Shown in pieces: positions 37,862 to 46,623 of a stretch of 64,000 nt of DNA. The position numbers and the translations under genes were made by a program. The stretch is from Bradyrhizobium cenepequi (GTDB taxonomy: Bacteria; Pseudomonadota; Alphaproteobacteria; Rhizobiales; Xanthobacteraceae). The DNA lies in the NCBI RefSeq assembly GCF_020329485.1, contig NZ_JAGKJI010000025.1, positions 29,208 to 93,207 on the forward strand, read 5' to 3'. The notes beneath the pieces were generated by a model, which was not told the DNA's origin, did no database searches, and saw only the letters and a program-made list of their open reading frames with translations. How positions within the stretch are numbered: position 1 is the first letter of the stretch; each line of letters opens with the position of its first letter.

Positions 37862-39131
37862 AGTTTTATCGCGCCGTCTCGTTCTCGCGGCGGCGCTCGC
37901 GCTTCTGGTCGCCGTGGGATGTGGCGTCCGTGCGGAAGCTCCGGCCACCGCCGCGCACCGCTTTTCCGCCGCGGGACTGGCCCGGGTCAGCGACTACATT
38001 AGGAATGAGATCGCGACCGGCAAGATTCCCGGCGCGATCCTCTTGATCCAGCAGCACGGCAAGCCGGTCTATTACGAGAATTTCGGTGTCCGCGACGTCG
38101 CCACTCGGCTTTCAATGAGTGCGGATACCATCTTCCGCCTCTATTCGATGTCGAAGCCGATCACCTCGGTGGCCGCGATGATGCTGGTGGAGGACGGCAA
38201 GCTCGCGCTCGACGACCCCGTGTCAAAATACATCCCGGCATTCGCGGATGTGAAGGTCGGTGTCGACCAGCGGGCGGAGGACGGCAGTGTGACGCTCGCG
38301 TTGCGGCCGGTCAAGCGCCCGATCACGATCGAGGATCTGCTGCGCCATACTTCCGGTTTGACATATGGCTTCTCCGGCGACAGCACGGTGCGAAAGCTCT
38401 ACGCGGAAGCGAACCTTTTCAACGGCGACTGGACCAACGCCGAGTTCGCCGAGCGGATCGCAAAATTGCCGCTCTCCGAGCAGCCCGGCACCCTCTGGGA
38501 TTACGGGCATTCTACCGACGTACTCGGCCGCGTGATCGAGGTTATCTCGGGAAGGACGCTGTACCAGTTCGAAAAGGAGCGGCTGCTCGACCCGCTCGGC
38601 ATGAACGAGACCGCCTTCTACGTCGCCGATCCCGCCAAGCGGCCGCGGATCGCCGAACCGATGCCGGACGATCGCGCGCTCGGCCCGGCCACGATGGTCA
38701 GCGATCCCATGCAGCCGCGCAAATGGGAGTCGGGCGGCGCCGGCATGGTCGGCACTATCGGCGACTATGCTCGTTTCGCGCAGATGCTCTTGAATGGCGG
38801 CACTTTCGAGGGGCGGCGCTACCTCAAGCCGGAGACCATCGCGCTGATGACCAGGGATCATATCGGCCCGGAGACCAAGATCGCGCGCGATGACCGCTAT
38901 TACCCCGGCGCGAACAGCGGCTTCGGTCTCGGCTTCGCCGTGCGCACCTCGGTGCCGCCGAACACCTCATGGCCGCTTGGGGAATATCGCTGGGACGGCG
39001 TCGCCGGCACCTTCTTCTTCATCGATCCCGAAGACGATATGTTCGCGATTCTGATGGTGCAGACGCCCTCGCAACGCGGGCGAATTCAGCTGCAGTTGAA
39101 GACGCGGATCTATCAAGCGATGGGGCGGTGA
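37842..39131 (+). CDS. Exported beta-lactamase-like serine hydrolase, copy 2
   Basis: 429 residues, a tandem paralogue of the upstream hydrolase; both share NEIATGKIPGAI-type and IFRL-SM-K segments. SMSK nucleophile motif at S102-K105, and WDYGHSTDV as the Tyr motif. A signal sequence is present near residues 10-30, ending GCGVRAE, with a Cys that might make it a lipoprotein. Its ATG lies inside the last codons of copy 1 (ATGAAGCGATGG), so translation is coupled. Product of local duplication followed by divergence. Confidence 0.87.
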   Translation: MKRWRTEVLSRRLVLAAALALLVAVGCGVRAEAPATAAHRFSAAGLARVSDYIRNEIATGKIPGAILLIQQHGKPVYYENFGVRDVATRLSMSADTIFRLYSMSKPITSVAAMMLVEDGKLALDDPVSKYIPAFADVKVGVDQRAEDGSVTLALRPVKRPITIEDLLRHTSGLTYGFSGDSTVRKLYAEANLFNGDWTNAEFAERIAKLPLSEQPGTLWDYGHSTDVLGRVIEVISGRTLYQFEKERLLDPLGMNETAFYVADPAKRPRIAEPMPDDRALGPATMVSDPMQPRKWESGGAGMVGTIGDYARFAQMLLNGGTFEGRRYLKPETIALMTRDHIGPETKIARDDRYYPGANSGFGLGFAVRTSVPPNTSWPLGEYRWDGVAGTFFFIDPEDDMFAILMVQTPSQRGRIQLQLKTRIYQAMGR

Positions 39132-39133
39132 GC

Positions 39134-40201
39134 TTACGCTCCGCGCGCGATCTCCCGTACCAGCCCGACCATTTCCTCGATCATGTCGGCGGTCACATCG
39201 AGATGCGTGCAGGCCCTGATCCGTCCGTCCATGATCGCGAGCAGCACGCCGCGCTTGGCTAATTCGGCGACCATCTTCTCGCCAGAGACGCCGGCGCCGT
39301 CGGGCTTGAAGAAGACGAGATTGGTTTCGGGCTGTTGCACCGCGATGCCGTCGATCTGCGACAGCCCGCGCGCCAGCGCCCTTGCATTGGCGTGATCGTC
39401 GGCGAGGCGATCGACGTGATGGTCGAGCGCATAGATGCAGGCGGCGGCACAGATGCCGGCCTGGCGCATGGAGCCGCCGAGGCGCTGCTTCCAGCGCCAG
39501 ACCTCGTCGATGAAATCGCGAGAGCCCGCGATGACGCCGCCGATCGGCGCGCCGAGCCCCTTCGAGAAATCGATCCAGGCCGAATCCCAGCCCGCGGCCA
39601 TGTCGCGCGCGGAAATGCCGGTCGCGACGCAGGCGTTGAGCAGCCGCGCGCCGTCCATATGGGTGGCGAGCCCATGGGCTTTCGCGATGCTGACGATCTC
39701 GTCGAGCGCGGCCTTCTTCCAGATCGTGCCGCCGCCGATATTGGCGGTCTGCTCGACGCTGACCAGCACCTGCGGCGGCTGGTAGCGCGAACGCGGGTGC
39801 AGCGCCGCGCGCAACGTCTCCGGCGCGAACTGGCCGTCCTCGCCCGGCAGCGGCATGATCTGGAAGCCGCCGAGCGCGGCATGCGCGCCGCCTTCGCGGG
39901 CGATGATATGGGCCGTCGCCTGCGCCAGGATCTCATCGCCGGGGCGGCAATAAGCCAGCGTCGCGGCGACGTTGCACATGGTGCCCGAGGGCATGAACAC
40001 CGCGGCTTGCTTGCCGAGCAGGTCGGCAACGCGCTCGCAGAGCAAGTTGACCGTCGGATCATCGCCGATCTGCTCGTCGCCAACTTCCGCCCGTGCCATC
40101 GCCTCTCGCATCGCTGGCGTCGGACGTGTCTGGGTGTCGGACAGCAGGTTGATGCGAACGGGCGGAGCTCTTGGATCGCGCGGGGCAGGGGTGTAGGACA
40201 T
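39134..40201 (-). CDS. ltaE: Low-specificity L-threonine aldolase
   Basis: PLP enzyme cleaving L-threonine to glycine and acetaldehyde. 355 residues, beta-eliminating lyase family. NLLSDTQTRPTPAMREAMARAEVGDEQ near the start, HMDGARLLNACVA, and the PLP lysine in DFSKGLGAPIGGVI. Start at MSYTPAPRD; an extension of 17 codons is open but not conserved. Ends 3 bases from the serine hydrolase gene, tail to tail. Confidence 0.9.
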   Translation of the reverse strand: MSYTPAPRDPRAPPVRINLLSDTQTRPTPAMREAMARAEVGDEQIGDDPTVNLLCERVADLLGKQAAVFMPSGTMCNVAATLAYCRPGDEILAQATAHIIAREGGAHAALGGFQIMPLPGEDGQFAPETLRAALHPRSRYQPPQVLVSVEQTANIGGGTIWKKAALDEIVSIAKAHGLATHMDGARLLNACVATGISARDMAAGWDSAWIDFSKGLGAPIGGVIAGSRDFIDEVWRWKQRLGGSMRQAGICAAACIYALDHHVDRLADDHANARALARGLSQIDGIAVQQPETNLVFFKPDGAGVSGEKMVAELAKRGVLLAIMDGRIRACTHLDVTADMIEEMVGLVREIARGA

Positions 40202-40260
40202 GGCTCTCCTCATTGCTCCGGGACGTCGTCGTGCCGGCGAGATGCGGCGCAAATCATTTG

Positions 40261-40539
40261 TCAGCCGATCGGTCGCCGGGCTGCGTGACGAAATCGCATA
40301 ATGATAATTTCGGTCGCGGTCACGCGATAATCAATCAGGTAAGGATGTGGGTTCACTGGAAGACGACGAACGTTAGGACGGCTTGTTGCACGGCCTGCGC
40401 AGGGGTGCTCTAGCAACAGTGCTACGAGCGCTGCGATCCGGTCCCGAACATGAACCGCGCCCTGAGGCGATTGTGCTTCAATGTAGGTGAGGACTTGATC
40501 GATCTGCCTAAGCGCACGACGCGTATAGCGGATATTCAC
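40261..40539 (-). CDS. RelE/ParE family toxin
   Basis: 92 residues. ParE-like: NIRYTRRALRQIDQVLTYIEAQSP near the start, a CAGRATSRPNVRRLPVNPHPYLIDYRVT core and IIIMRFRHAARRP at the end. Such toxins poison DNA gyrase (ParE) or cut ribosome-bound mRNA (RelE); ParE type fits better here. I chose the GTG that overlaps the antitoxin stop (GTGA), giving coupled translation; a GTG 6 codons upstream is possible. Confidence 0.85.
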   Translation of the reverse strand: MNIRYTRRALRQIDQVLTYIEAQSPQGAVHVRDRIAALVALLLEHPCAGRATSRPNVRRLPVNPHPYLIDYRVTATEIIIMRFRHAARRPIG

Positions 40540-40763
40540 ACTCCGTGCTTCGCCCACATCGCCCGGACTTCTTCGGCGGAGGCGAGATCGCCGCGCGCGA
40601 TCTCGGCATCAGCTTCCGCCAGATCGGCTTCTTCCTCCGGTGTCAATTGAAGAGGCGGCTGATCGATGCCCGCGAGCTGCAGCATGACGCGCGCGAGTTC
40701 GTCCTGCTCTGCATCGGGCAGGTTGGCAACGGTACTAAACGCTTCTTCGAGTAACCGAGTCAT
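40536..40763 (-). CDS. Antitoxin of a ParE/RelE-type module
   Basis: 75 residues, acidic. Helical N terminus LLEEAFSTVANLPDAEQDELARVMLQLAG, then a TPEEEADLAEADAEIARGDLASAEEVRAMWAKHGV tail of the kind seen in small ParE-partner antitoxins. It begins at an ATG directly downstream of a strong promoter-like sequence and overlaps the toxin gene by 4 bases. Confidence 0.82.
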   Translation of the reverse strand: MTRLLEEAFSTVANLPDAEQDELARVMLQLAGIDQPPLQLTPEEEADLAEADAEIARGDLASAEEVRAMWAKHGV

Positions 40764-40770
40764 AATCGGA

Positions 40771-40799
40771 ACTATAACACCAATTTGGTGCCTAAACAA
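40771..40799 (-). promoter_or_regulatory. Toxin-antitoxin promoter with palindromic operator
   Basis: On the minus strand TTGTTT (40799-40794) and TATAGT (40776-40771) are separated by 17 bases. The spacer contains CACCAA-A-TTGGTG (40778-40790), a perfect palindrome between the two boxes, as expected for autorepression. The predicted start falls at or just before the antitoxin ATG, so the message may be leaderless. Confidence 0.65.
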
Positions 40800-40823
40800 A
40801 AAGGCCCCGGCGAAACCGGGGCC
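40794..40823 (-). terminator. Rho-independent terminator of rpsD
   Basis: GGCCCCGG-TTTCG-CCGGGGCC hairpin on the minus strand followed by TTTTTGTTT. It lies 27 bases after the rpsD stop and its T-run doubles as the -35 box of the antitoxin promoter. Confidence 0.9.
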
Positions 40824-40849
40824 CTCGATACCTCGAACATTCCGTCCGA

Positions 40850-41467
40850 TCAGCGCGAATAGAATTCGACGATCAGATGCGGCTCCATCTGCACCGGGAA
40901 CGGCACGTCGGACAGGCCGGGAATGCGGGTGAACTTCGCGGTCATCTTGTTGTGATCGACCTCGAGGAAGTCGGGTACGTCGCGCTCGGCAAGCTGGATG
41001 GCTTCCAGAACAGGGATGAGCTGCTTCGAGGATTCCTTGACCTCGATGACGTCGCCGACCTTCAGCTTATAGCTGCTGATGTTCACCTTGCGGCCGTTCA
41101 CCTTGATGTGGCCGTGGTTGATGAACTGGCGTGCCGCGAACATCGTGGACACGAACTTGGCGCGATACACCACCGTGTCGAGACGGCGCTCGAGCAGGCC
41201 GATCAGGTTCTCACCGGTGTCGCCCTTCAGGCGGCCGGCGTCGACATAGATGCCGTGGAACTGGCGCTCGGAAATGTTGGCGTAGTAGCCCTTGAGCTTC
41301 TGCTTGGCGCGAAGCTGCACGCCGAAGTCGGAGAGCTTGCCCTTGCGGCGCTGGCCGTGCTGGCCTGGGCCATATTCGCGGCGGTTCACGGGGCTCTTCG
41401 GGCGGCCCCAGATATTCTGGCCCATGCGGCGATCGATCTTGTATTTCGCCTCACTGCGCTTTGTCAT
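40850..41467 (-). CDS. rpsD: 30S ribosomal protein S4
   Basis: 205 residues, full length. MTKRSEAKYKIDRRMGQNIWGRPKSPVNRREYGPGQHGQRRKGK is the alphaproteobacterial S4 N terminus; the S4 RNA-binding domain RRLDTVVYRAKFVSTMFAARQFINHGHIKVNGRKVNI follows. Primary 16S rRNA binder and nucleator of the small subunit. Monocistronic here, with a clear terminator. The 280-bp gap upstream contains no obvious S4 autoregulatory structure. Confidence 0.98.
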   Translation of the reverse strand: MTKRSEAKYKIDRRMGQNIWGRPKSPVNRREYGPGQHGQRRKGKLSDFGVQLRAKQKLKGYYANISERQFHGIYVDAGRLKGDTGENLIGLLERRLDTVVYRAKFVSTMFAARQFINHGHIKVNGRKVNISSYKLKVGDVIEVKESSKQLIPVLEAIQLAERDVPDFLEVDHNKMTAKFTRIPGLSDVPFPVQMEPHLIVEFYSR

Positions 41468-41744
41468 CGCGTCCTCTTTCAGGTCAAAGTTGGGTTTTGA
41501 GGAGACGCGCCCTCCTGTGCAGCCTGCCATCCGGCCGGTGCCGACAGGTCCGCCTCGAAAGCTCGGGGACAGACCACGGGTCGCGAAACGCATCGCGGGC
41601 CGAAACCGGCCCGCGAGCAGGGGGCTTTTAGGGGAAAGATGGTCGTCTTGTCAACGAAAGACGTGGCTTTTCAGAGCGTTTTCGAGCGAAGTGAACACCG
41701 GTTCGTGTGAAGAAAGCGCGTTAGAACAAGAAGCTCCAGCGCCG

Positions 41745-42518
41745 TCAGGTCGCGATCGCCCGGACGGCTCTCCCGGCCTGCTGCCGATCGGCTTGCAATT
41801 CCGCTGCGATTTCGGTGTTCAGCACCTGTTCCAGCCGGCACAGCGTCCGGGCGATGAGGGCGGCGTCGGTAATCCGGTGGTCCCAGCGCAGCACCACGCT
41901 GATGGTGTCGTTGGCCTCGACGCCATAGCTGACGATGAATGGCCCGGGGGTAACGGCGTGGAGTTCCCCGGGACCGACGGCGGCCACTGACGTTACGGAA
42001 AAACTGCCGAAATAATTGGCGCGCTGGCGTCCGGAATTCAGCCCGATCCACCAGAGCAAGCGGCGCAGCGGCAGTGGCAGCCGGGTCGCCCGCAGAGCCT
42101 TTCTGAACGCCGCCACTTCCTCGACCGGGGCTTGCTTGGCGTGGTGGATCAACGCATCGATCTCGGCGAGCGGCTTGATCTCGGGGGTACTGATCTTTTG
42201 TGGCAGCACACAATCTTCACCCTCCACGACGCGCGCGATCGCGACCGTGGCGGCGCTGCGCGGTAGCTCATAGAAGCCGGGCGATGGCCATTTGACGTAG
42301 AGCGTCCGCAGCACCGGCTCGTCTTTCGCCACCAGTGCAAATGCTTTCACGAAAATCGCCGCCCAGCCGGGCGGACGGGCAGCCGCTGCGCGGGCTTCCA
42401 TCAGGTCCCGGACGTTCAGCACGCGTACGAGCGACACGAAGGGGACGTCCAGCGACGCACGCATGAGGTCGGCGATGAAACAGCGCGGGATTGAAATTTT
42501 TCGGGCCGTTCCGCGCAT
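41745..42518 (-). CDS. Stand-alone 2-oxoacid dehydrogenase acyltransferase-like (E2 catalytic domain) protein
   Basis: 257 residues, CAT-like fold. The C-terminal catalytic motif HRITD (H214-D218) matches the HxxxD of E2 acyltransferases and chloramphenicol acetyltransferase. FGSFSVTSVAAVGPGELHAVTPGPFIVSYG also matches the E2 core. There is no lipoyl or subunit-binding domain, and no E1 or E3 gene nearby, so it is unlikely to be part of a normal dehydrogenase complex. It may acylate another substrate. Start at ATG 42518; a TTG 10 codons upstream is open. Confidence 0.78.
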   Translation of the reverse strand: MRGTARKISIPRCFIADLMRASLDVPFVSLVRVLNVRDLMEARAAAARPPGWAAIFVKAFALVAKDEPVLRTLYVKWPSPGFYELPRSAATVAIARVVEGEDCVLPQKISTPEIKPLAEIDALIHHAKQAPVEEVAAFRKALRATRLPLPLRRLLWWIGLNSGRQRANYFGSFSVTSVAAVGPGELHAVTPGPFIVSYGVEANDTISVVLRWDHRITDAALIARTLCRLEQVLNTEIAAELQADRQQAGRAVRAIAT

Positions 42519-42779
42519 CACTCCGCCGGATGTTCCTGCATTCAACAAAAGGCTGATAAGTCGGAGTATCCGCTCACCGGCCCTGAACCGAGCATGAACC
42601 AGCGGCCTTGCAGCCGGCAGGTTCTAGCGCCTGATCCCGAAAGATCACGCGAAAACAAGGAACTAAAGCGAAATGACGATCCAGGGCGCCAAGATGGGTG
42701 TGGCGTACCGCCGCATCGCCGGCTGGCACTTCGGCGGTCGCGGTGACCTGGCAGCCGGCTCTTGGCGGGAGAAGCAACC

Positions 42780-43556
42780 CTAGCGCCTGATGCCTACAAG
42801 AGCCGCGGCAATGCCGCGCTGGAGCAGCGACCAGTCGAAGCCGAGTGCGAGCGCCACATAGCCGCGCTCGATCATCGCGTTGGCCTGCTCGGCGGACCGC
42901 GCCACCCCACCGATCGGCACGCCGCTTTTGAGGATGCCTTCCTCGGCGCGCTGCATCAGCGCCACCACTTCGGGGTCATCGGGGAGGCCGCGCTTGTTGA
43001 TGGAGGTGGCGAGATCGCCAGGCCCGATCACGGCGATGTCGATGCCAGGGGTGGCCATGATCTCGTCGATCCGTTCGACCGCTTCGACATGCTCGATCGT
43101 GATCATGCAGATCATGTCGTCATCGGCGGTCGCCATGTAGTCCGCCATCGGGACGCCCCAGCGGAACGGGGCGTGGAACGGTCCCCATAGCCGGTCGCCT
43201 CTGGGCGGATAGCGCACGCTGCGCGCGGCCTTCTCGGCCTCGGCGCGGCTGCAGATCATCGGGAAATTGATGCCGAGCGCGCCGACATCCATCGGTGCCT
43301 TGGCGAGCCAGGGCTCGTTGGCGGCAATCCGCGCCATCGGCACGCATGATGTGCCGGAGGTTGCCACGATCATCGCATGCGCGGTGCCGAGGTCGATCGG
43401 GCCGTGCTCGAGGTCGACAATGATCCAGTCGAGCGACTGCGCCATGATCTGCACGGTCTGGATGCTCGGGATGGTGGCGATCGCCCCGAAGGTCGGGCGC
43501 CGCTCTCGCCATTGCTGTCGCAGCCGGTTGAGGGGCGTTGGCGTCGTGGAGGTCAA
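42780..43556 (-). CDS. HpcH/HpaI family aldolase
   Basis: 258 residues, class II pyruvate-type aldolase. Motifs: FGAIATIPSIQTVQIM, DWIIVDLEHGPIDL, the metal-site MITIEHVEAVERIDEIMATPGIDIAVIGPGDLA, and KRGLPDDPEV. It would cleave or form 4-hydroxy-2-oxoacids. No catabolic neighbours hint at the substrate. The start appears to be TTG, because the first in-frame ATG is too far in. Nearest upstream genes on the strand are murI and purB. Confidence 0.85.
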   Translation of the reverse strand: MTSTTPTPLNRLRQQWRERRPTFGAIATIPSIQTVQIMAQSLDWIIVDLEHGPIDLGTAHAMIVATSGTSCVPMARIAANEPWLAKAPMDVGALGINFPMICSRAEAEKAARSVRYPPRGDRLWGPFHAPFRWGVPMADYMATADDDMICMITIEHVEAVERIDEIMATPGIDIAVIGPGDLATSINKRGLPDDPEVVALMQRAEEGILKSGVPIGGVARSAEQANAMIERGYVALALGFDWSLLQRGIAAALVGIRR

Positions 43557-43621
43557 TGCAGAACCCCATTGAACTTGCGCGTGTTCGCCAAACCTATCAG
43601 CGCCGTATGGCGGCGGAAAGC

Positions 43622-44407
43622 TCAGGCCGGGACCCGGCCGCCGAAAAACGGCATCAGCGCCCGGCTCAGCGTGTGCGGGCGGTTGGACGTAAAGAACATT
43701 TCGGCGCCGGCCTCGTCTCTGCTATCGCCGGGCGGGCCAAGCAAATCGGAAACGCGTCGCGCGATGGCGGGCGCCGGATCGATCCAGTCGACCGGCCATA
43801 GTGCGAGCTTCACCAGGCGATCCAGCAGCAAGGGATAATGCGTGCAGGCGAGCACCACGGTGTCCGTACGTGCGGCGCCGTCGACAAAGCAGGGTGCCAG
43901 CTCAGCGGCGATGTCGACATCGCGGACCTCCTGGCCGCTCAGTGCTGCCTCCGCCAGCGAAGCGAGCTCGCTCGAGCCAACCAGGGTTACCTCGCAGCCC
44001 TGCCCGAAATCGTGGATCAGCTTTCGCGTATATTCGCGCTTGACGGTGCCCTTGGTGCCCAGCACGGACACGCGCTTGGTCTTCGAGCTGGCGCAGGCCG
44101 GCTTGATCGCCGGCACGGTTCCGACGAAGGGCAGGTCATAGGCGTCACGCAGGTGCGACATGACGAGCGTCGAGGCGGTGTTGCAGGCGATCACGACCAA
44201 ATCGGGCGCGTGGCTCCTGATCAATTCGCCGATCAGCGGCACCACGCGCGCGATGATCTCTTCCTCGCTATGGTGGCCATAGGGAAAGAATGCGTCATCA
44301 GCAACATAGACGTAATGCGCGTCGGGCCGGGTGCGAACGATCTCGCGCAACACCGTCAGCCCGCCGAGGCCGGAATCGAATACCAGAATGGTTGGGGGCG
44401 CCGCCAC
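43622..44407 (-). CDS. murI: Glutamate racemase
   Basis: Makes D-glutamate for peptidoglycan. 261 residues with the two catalytic cysteines in VVIACNTAST (Cys75) and VVLACTHYPL (Cys188, followed by His190), and the N-terminal VFDSGLGGLTVLREI. The start is GTG. Complete. Confidence 0.95.
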   Translation of the reverse strand: MAAPPTILVFDSGLGGLTVLREIVRTRPDAHYVYVADDAFFPYGHHSEEEIIARVVPLIGELIRSHAPDLVVIACNTASTLVMSHLRDAYDLPFVGTVPAIKPACASSKTKRVSVLGTKGTVKREYTRKLIHDFGQGCEVTLVGSSELASLAEAALSGQEVRDVDIAAELAPCFVDGAARTDTVVLACTHYPLLLDRLVKLALWPVDWIDPAPAIARRVSDLLGPPGDSRDEAGAEMFFTSNRPHTLSRALMPFFGGRVPA

Positions 44408-44503
44408 GATTCAACCTTATCCCATTCCAGCGTTACGATTCAGTTGATTTGAGGGCGGCGCCGGCCATGTGGCCGTGAGCGGGAAGAGGTAAGGTAAACG
44501 CGT

Positions 44504-45811
44504 TCAGGCCTCCCCGAACACGCGCCTGAAGATCGTGTCGACGTGCTTAAGGTGATAGCCGAGGTCGAACTGTTCCTCGATCTCAGGGGCGGTCAGATAT
44601 TTCTTCACGTCGGGATCTTTCTTGAGCAGCGTCAGGAAATCGCCTTCGCCGCGCCAGACCGGCATGGCGTTGCGCTGCACGAATTTGTAGGCGTCCTCGC
44701 GGCTTGCGCCCTTTTGGGTCAGCGCGATCAGGACCCGTTGCGAATGCACGAGACCGCCCAGGCGATCGAGGTTCTTCTGCATATTCTGCGGATAGACCAG
44801 GAGCTTCTCGATCAGGCCCGCGAGGCGGACCAGCGCGAAGTCGAGCGTCACGGTGGCGTCCGGGCCCATCATGCGCTCGGCGGAGGAATGCGAAATGTCG
44901 CGCTCGTGCCAGAGTACGACATTCTCCAGTGCGGGCACTGCGTAGGCCCGCACCATCCGCGACAGGCCGGAGAGGTTCTCCGACAGCACCGGGTTGCGCT
45001 TGTGCGGCATCGCCGACGAACCCTTTTGTCCTTCCGAGAAGAACTCTTCGGCTTCCAGCACCTCGGAGCGCTGCAGGTGGCGGATTTCGACCGCAAGGCG
45101 CTCGATGGAGGAGGCGATCACGGCCAGCGTCGCGAAATACATCGCATGGCGGTCGCGCGGGATCACTTGGGTCGAGATCGGCTCCGGCTCGAGCCCCATG
45201 GCTTTGGCGACATGCTCTTCCACCCGCGGGTCGATCTGCGCAAAGGTGCCGACCGCACCCGAGATCGCACAGGTCGCGACTTCCTTGCGGGCGGCGGCGA
45301 GCCGCGCCCGGGCACGGGAGAATTCCGCATAGGCGTAGGCGAGCTTGAGGCCGAAGGTCACGGGCTCCGCATGGATGCCGTGGGAGCGGCCGATGGTCGG
45401 CGTCATCTTGTGCTCGAAGGCGCGCTTCTTGAGTGCCACCAGCACCTTGTCGATGTCGGCAAGCAGGAGGTCCGCGGCGCGGGTGAGCTGCACGTTGAGG
45501 CAGGTATCGAGCACGTCGGAGGAGGTCATGCCCTGGTGCACGAAGCGCGCCTCGGGGCCGACGATCTCGGCAAGATGGGTCAGGAAGGCGATGACGTCGT
45601 GCTTGGTCTCCCGCTCGATCTCGTCGATCCGTGCGACGTCGAAGGTCGCGCCCTTGCCCTTGGCCCAGATCGTCTTGGCCGCCTCCTTGGGGATAACGCC
45701 GAGTTCCGCCAGCGCATCGGCCGCGTGCGCCTCGATCTCGAACCAGATCTTGAAACGGGTCTGCGGCTCCCAGATCGCGGCCATCTCCGGGCGGGTGTAG
45801 CGGGGGATCAT
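44504..45811 (-). CDS. purB: Adenylosuccinate lyase
   Basis: 435 residues. Acts twice in purine synthesis: SAICAR to AICAR, and adenylosuccinate to AMP. The fumarase-superfamily signature GSSAMPHKRNP is intact near residue 265. MIPRYTRPEMAAIWEPQTRFKIWFEIE at the start is typical of the bacterial type. Complete and not linked to the other pur genes except at a distance. Confidence 0.97.
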   Translation of the reverse strand: MIPRYTRPEMAAIWEPQTRFKIWFEIEAHAADALAELGVIPKEAAKTIWAKGKGATFDVARIDEIERETKHDVIAFLTHLAEIVGPEARFVHQGMTSSDVLDTCLNVQLTRAADLLLADIDKVLVALKKRAFEHKMTPTIGRSHGIHAEPVTFGLKLAYAYAEFSRARARLAAARKEVATCAISGAVGTFAQIDPRVEEHVAKAMGLEPEPISTQVIPRDRHAMYFATLAVIASSIERLAVEIRHLQRSEVLEAEEFFSEGQKGSSAMPHKRNPVLSENLSGLSRMVRAYAVPALENVVLWHERDISHSSAERMMGPDATVTLDFALVRLAGLIEKLLVYPQNMQKNLDRLGGLVHSQRVLIALTQKGASREDAYKFVQRNAMPVWRGEGDFLTLLKKDPDVKKYLTAPEIEEQFDLGYHLKHVDTIFRRVFGEA

Positions 45812-45969
45812 CGAAAACTCCGGAAAGTGCAGGGCGGGGTCGCCAAGCGACTCCCAGCCGGTTTGTTTTTACGCCGCGCTTTAGCAAATCGGCCCCACGG
45901 AGGCCACCCATACGGGACTTCGCGCAGGTGAAAAATGGAGGCTTTTGGGTCTGCGGCCAGGTTCGAAGG

Positions 45970-46623
45970 TTAGAGGCTGGTCAATCCGCATTCGACGGCA
46001 AGGCGGACAAGCTGCGCATCAGTCCGCATACCGGTCTTGGTCTTAATGAGGTAGTGATAGTTCTGAACCGTCTTCATGCTGAGATTGAGGTTGGCGGCGA
46101 TCTCCTCCGTGGTCGAGCCGGCAGCCAATTGCCGCAGGATCTCGATCTCCCGTTCTCCCAATTGGTCAAGGACTGATCCCGACGGGGTCAGGCTTTCCAT
46201 CGCCAGGGCGTGGGCGACGTCGTCGCTCATCGCATGTTCGCCACGCACAACGGAACGGATCGCCTCGATCAGCACGGTCGGTTCATTGCTCTTGGTGACA
46301 TAGCCGCTCGCACCGGCGCCGAAGGCGGCCTTCACCAGTGCCGCCTCGCTATGCATGCTGAAGACGAGAACGCGCGCGGACGAACTGCGCTGCCGGATGT
46401 TTCGGATGGCTTCAAGCCCGCTCGCGCCCGGCATCGAGATGTCCATCACCACAACATCGGGGGTGTGCGTCTTGAATGCGCGATAGGCGTCCGCTGCGTT
46501 ATCGGCCTCTGCGACCACCCGGAAGTCGCCTTGATGCTCCAGGACGCGCCGGTAGCCTTGCCGGACCACGGGATGATCGTCGACAAGCAGGATGGAGATG
46601 CCGCTGGTCTTCGACGCCGGCAT
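45970..46623 (-). CDS. NarL/FixJ-type response regulator
   Basis: 217 residues. Receiver domain with acidic pair DD (residues 15-16), phospho-acceptor Asp61 in VVMDISMPG and conserved Lys in YVTKSN; LuxR-type HTH in the last 65 residues with LNLSMKTVQNYHYLIKTKTG. Its ATG overlaps the stop of the histidine-kinase gene by one base (TGATG), so they are a pair. Target genes unknown; the divergent ExbB-like cluster is the nearest candidate. Confidence 0.92.
   Translation of the reverse strand: MPASKTSGISILLVDDHPVVRQGYRRVLEHQGDFRVVAEADNAADAYRAFKTHTPDVVVMDISMPGASGLEAIRNIRQRSSSARVLVFSMHSEAALVKAAFGAGASGYVTKSNEPTVLIEAIRSVVRGEHAMSDDVAHALAMESLTPSGSVLDQLGEREIEILRQLAAGSTTEEIAANLNLSMKTVQNYHYLIKTKTGMRTDAQLVRLAVECGLTSL

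Noticed and set aside
42673..42783. 36-codon plus-strand frame between the E2-like and HpcH genes
   Set aside because: It lies in what looks like a decayed palindromic repeat (CTGATCCCGAAAGATCACGCG) and has no ribosome site or family likeness.
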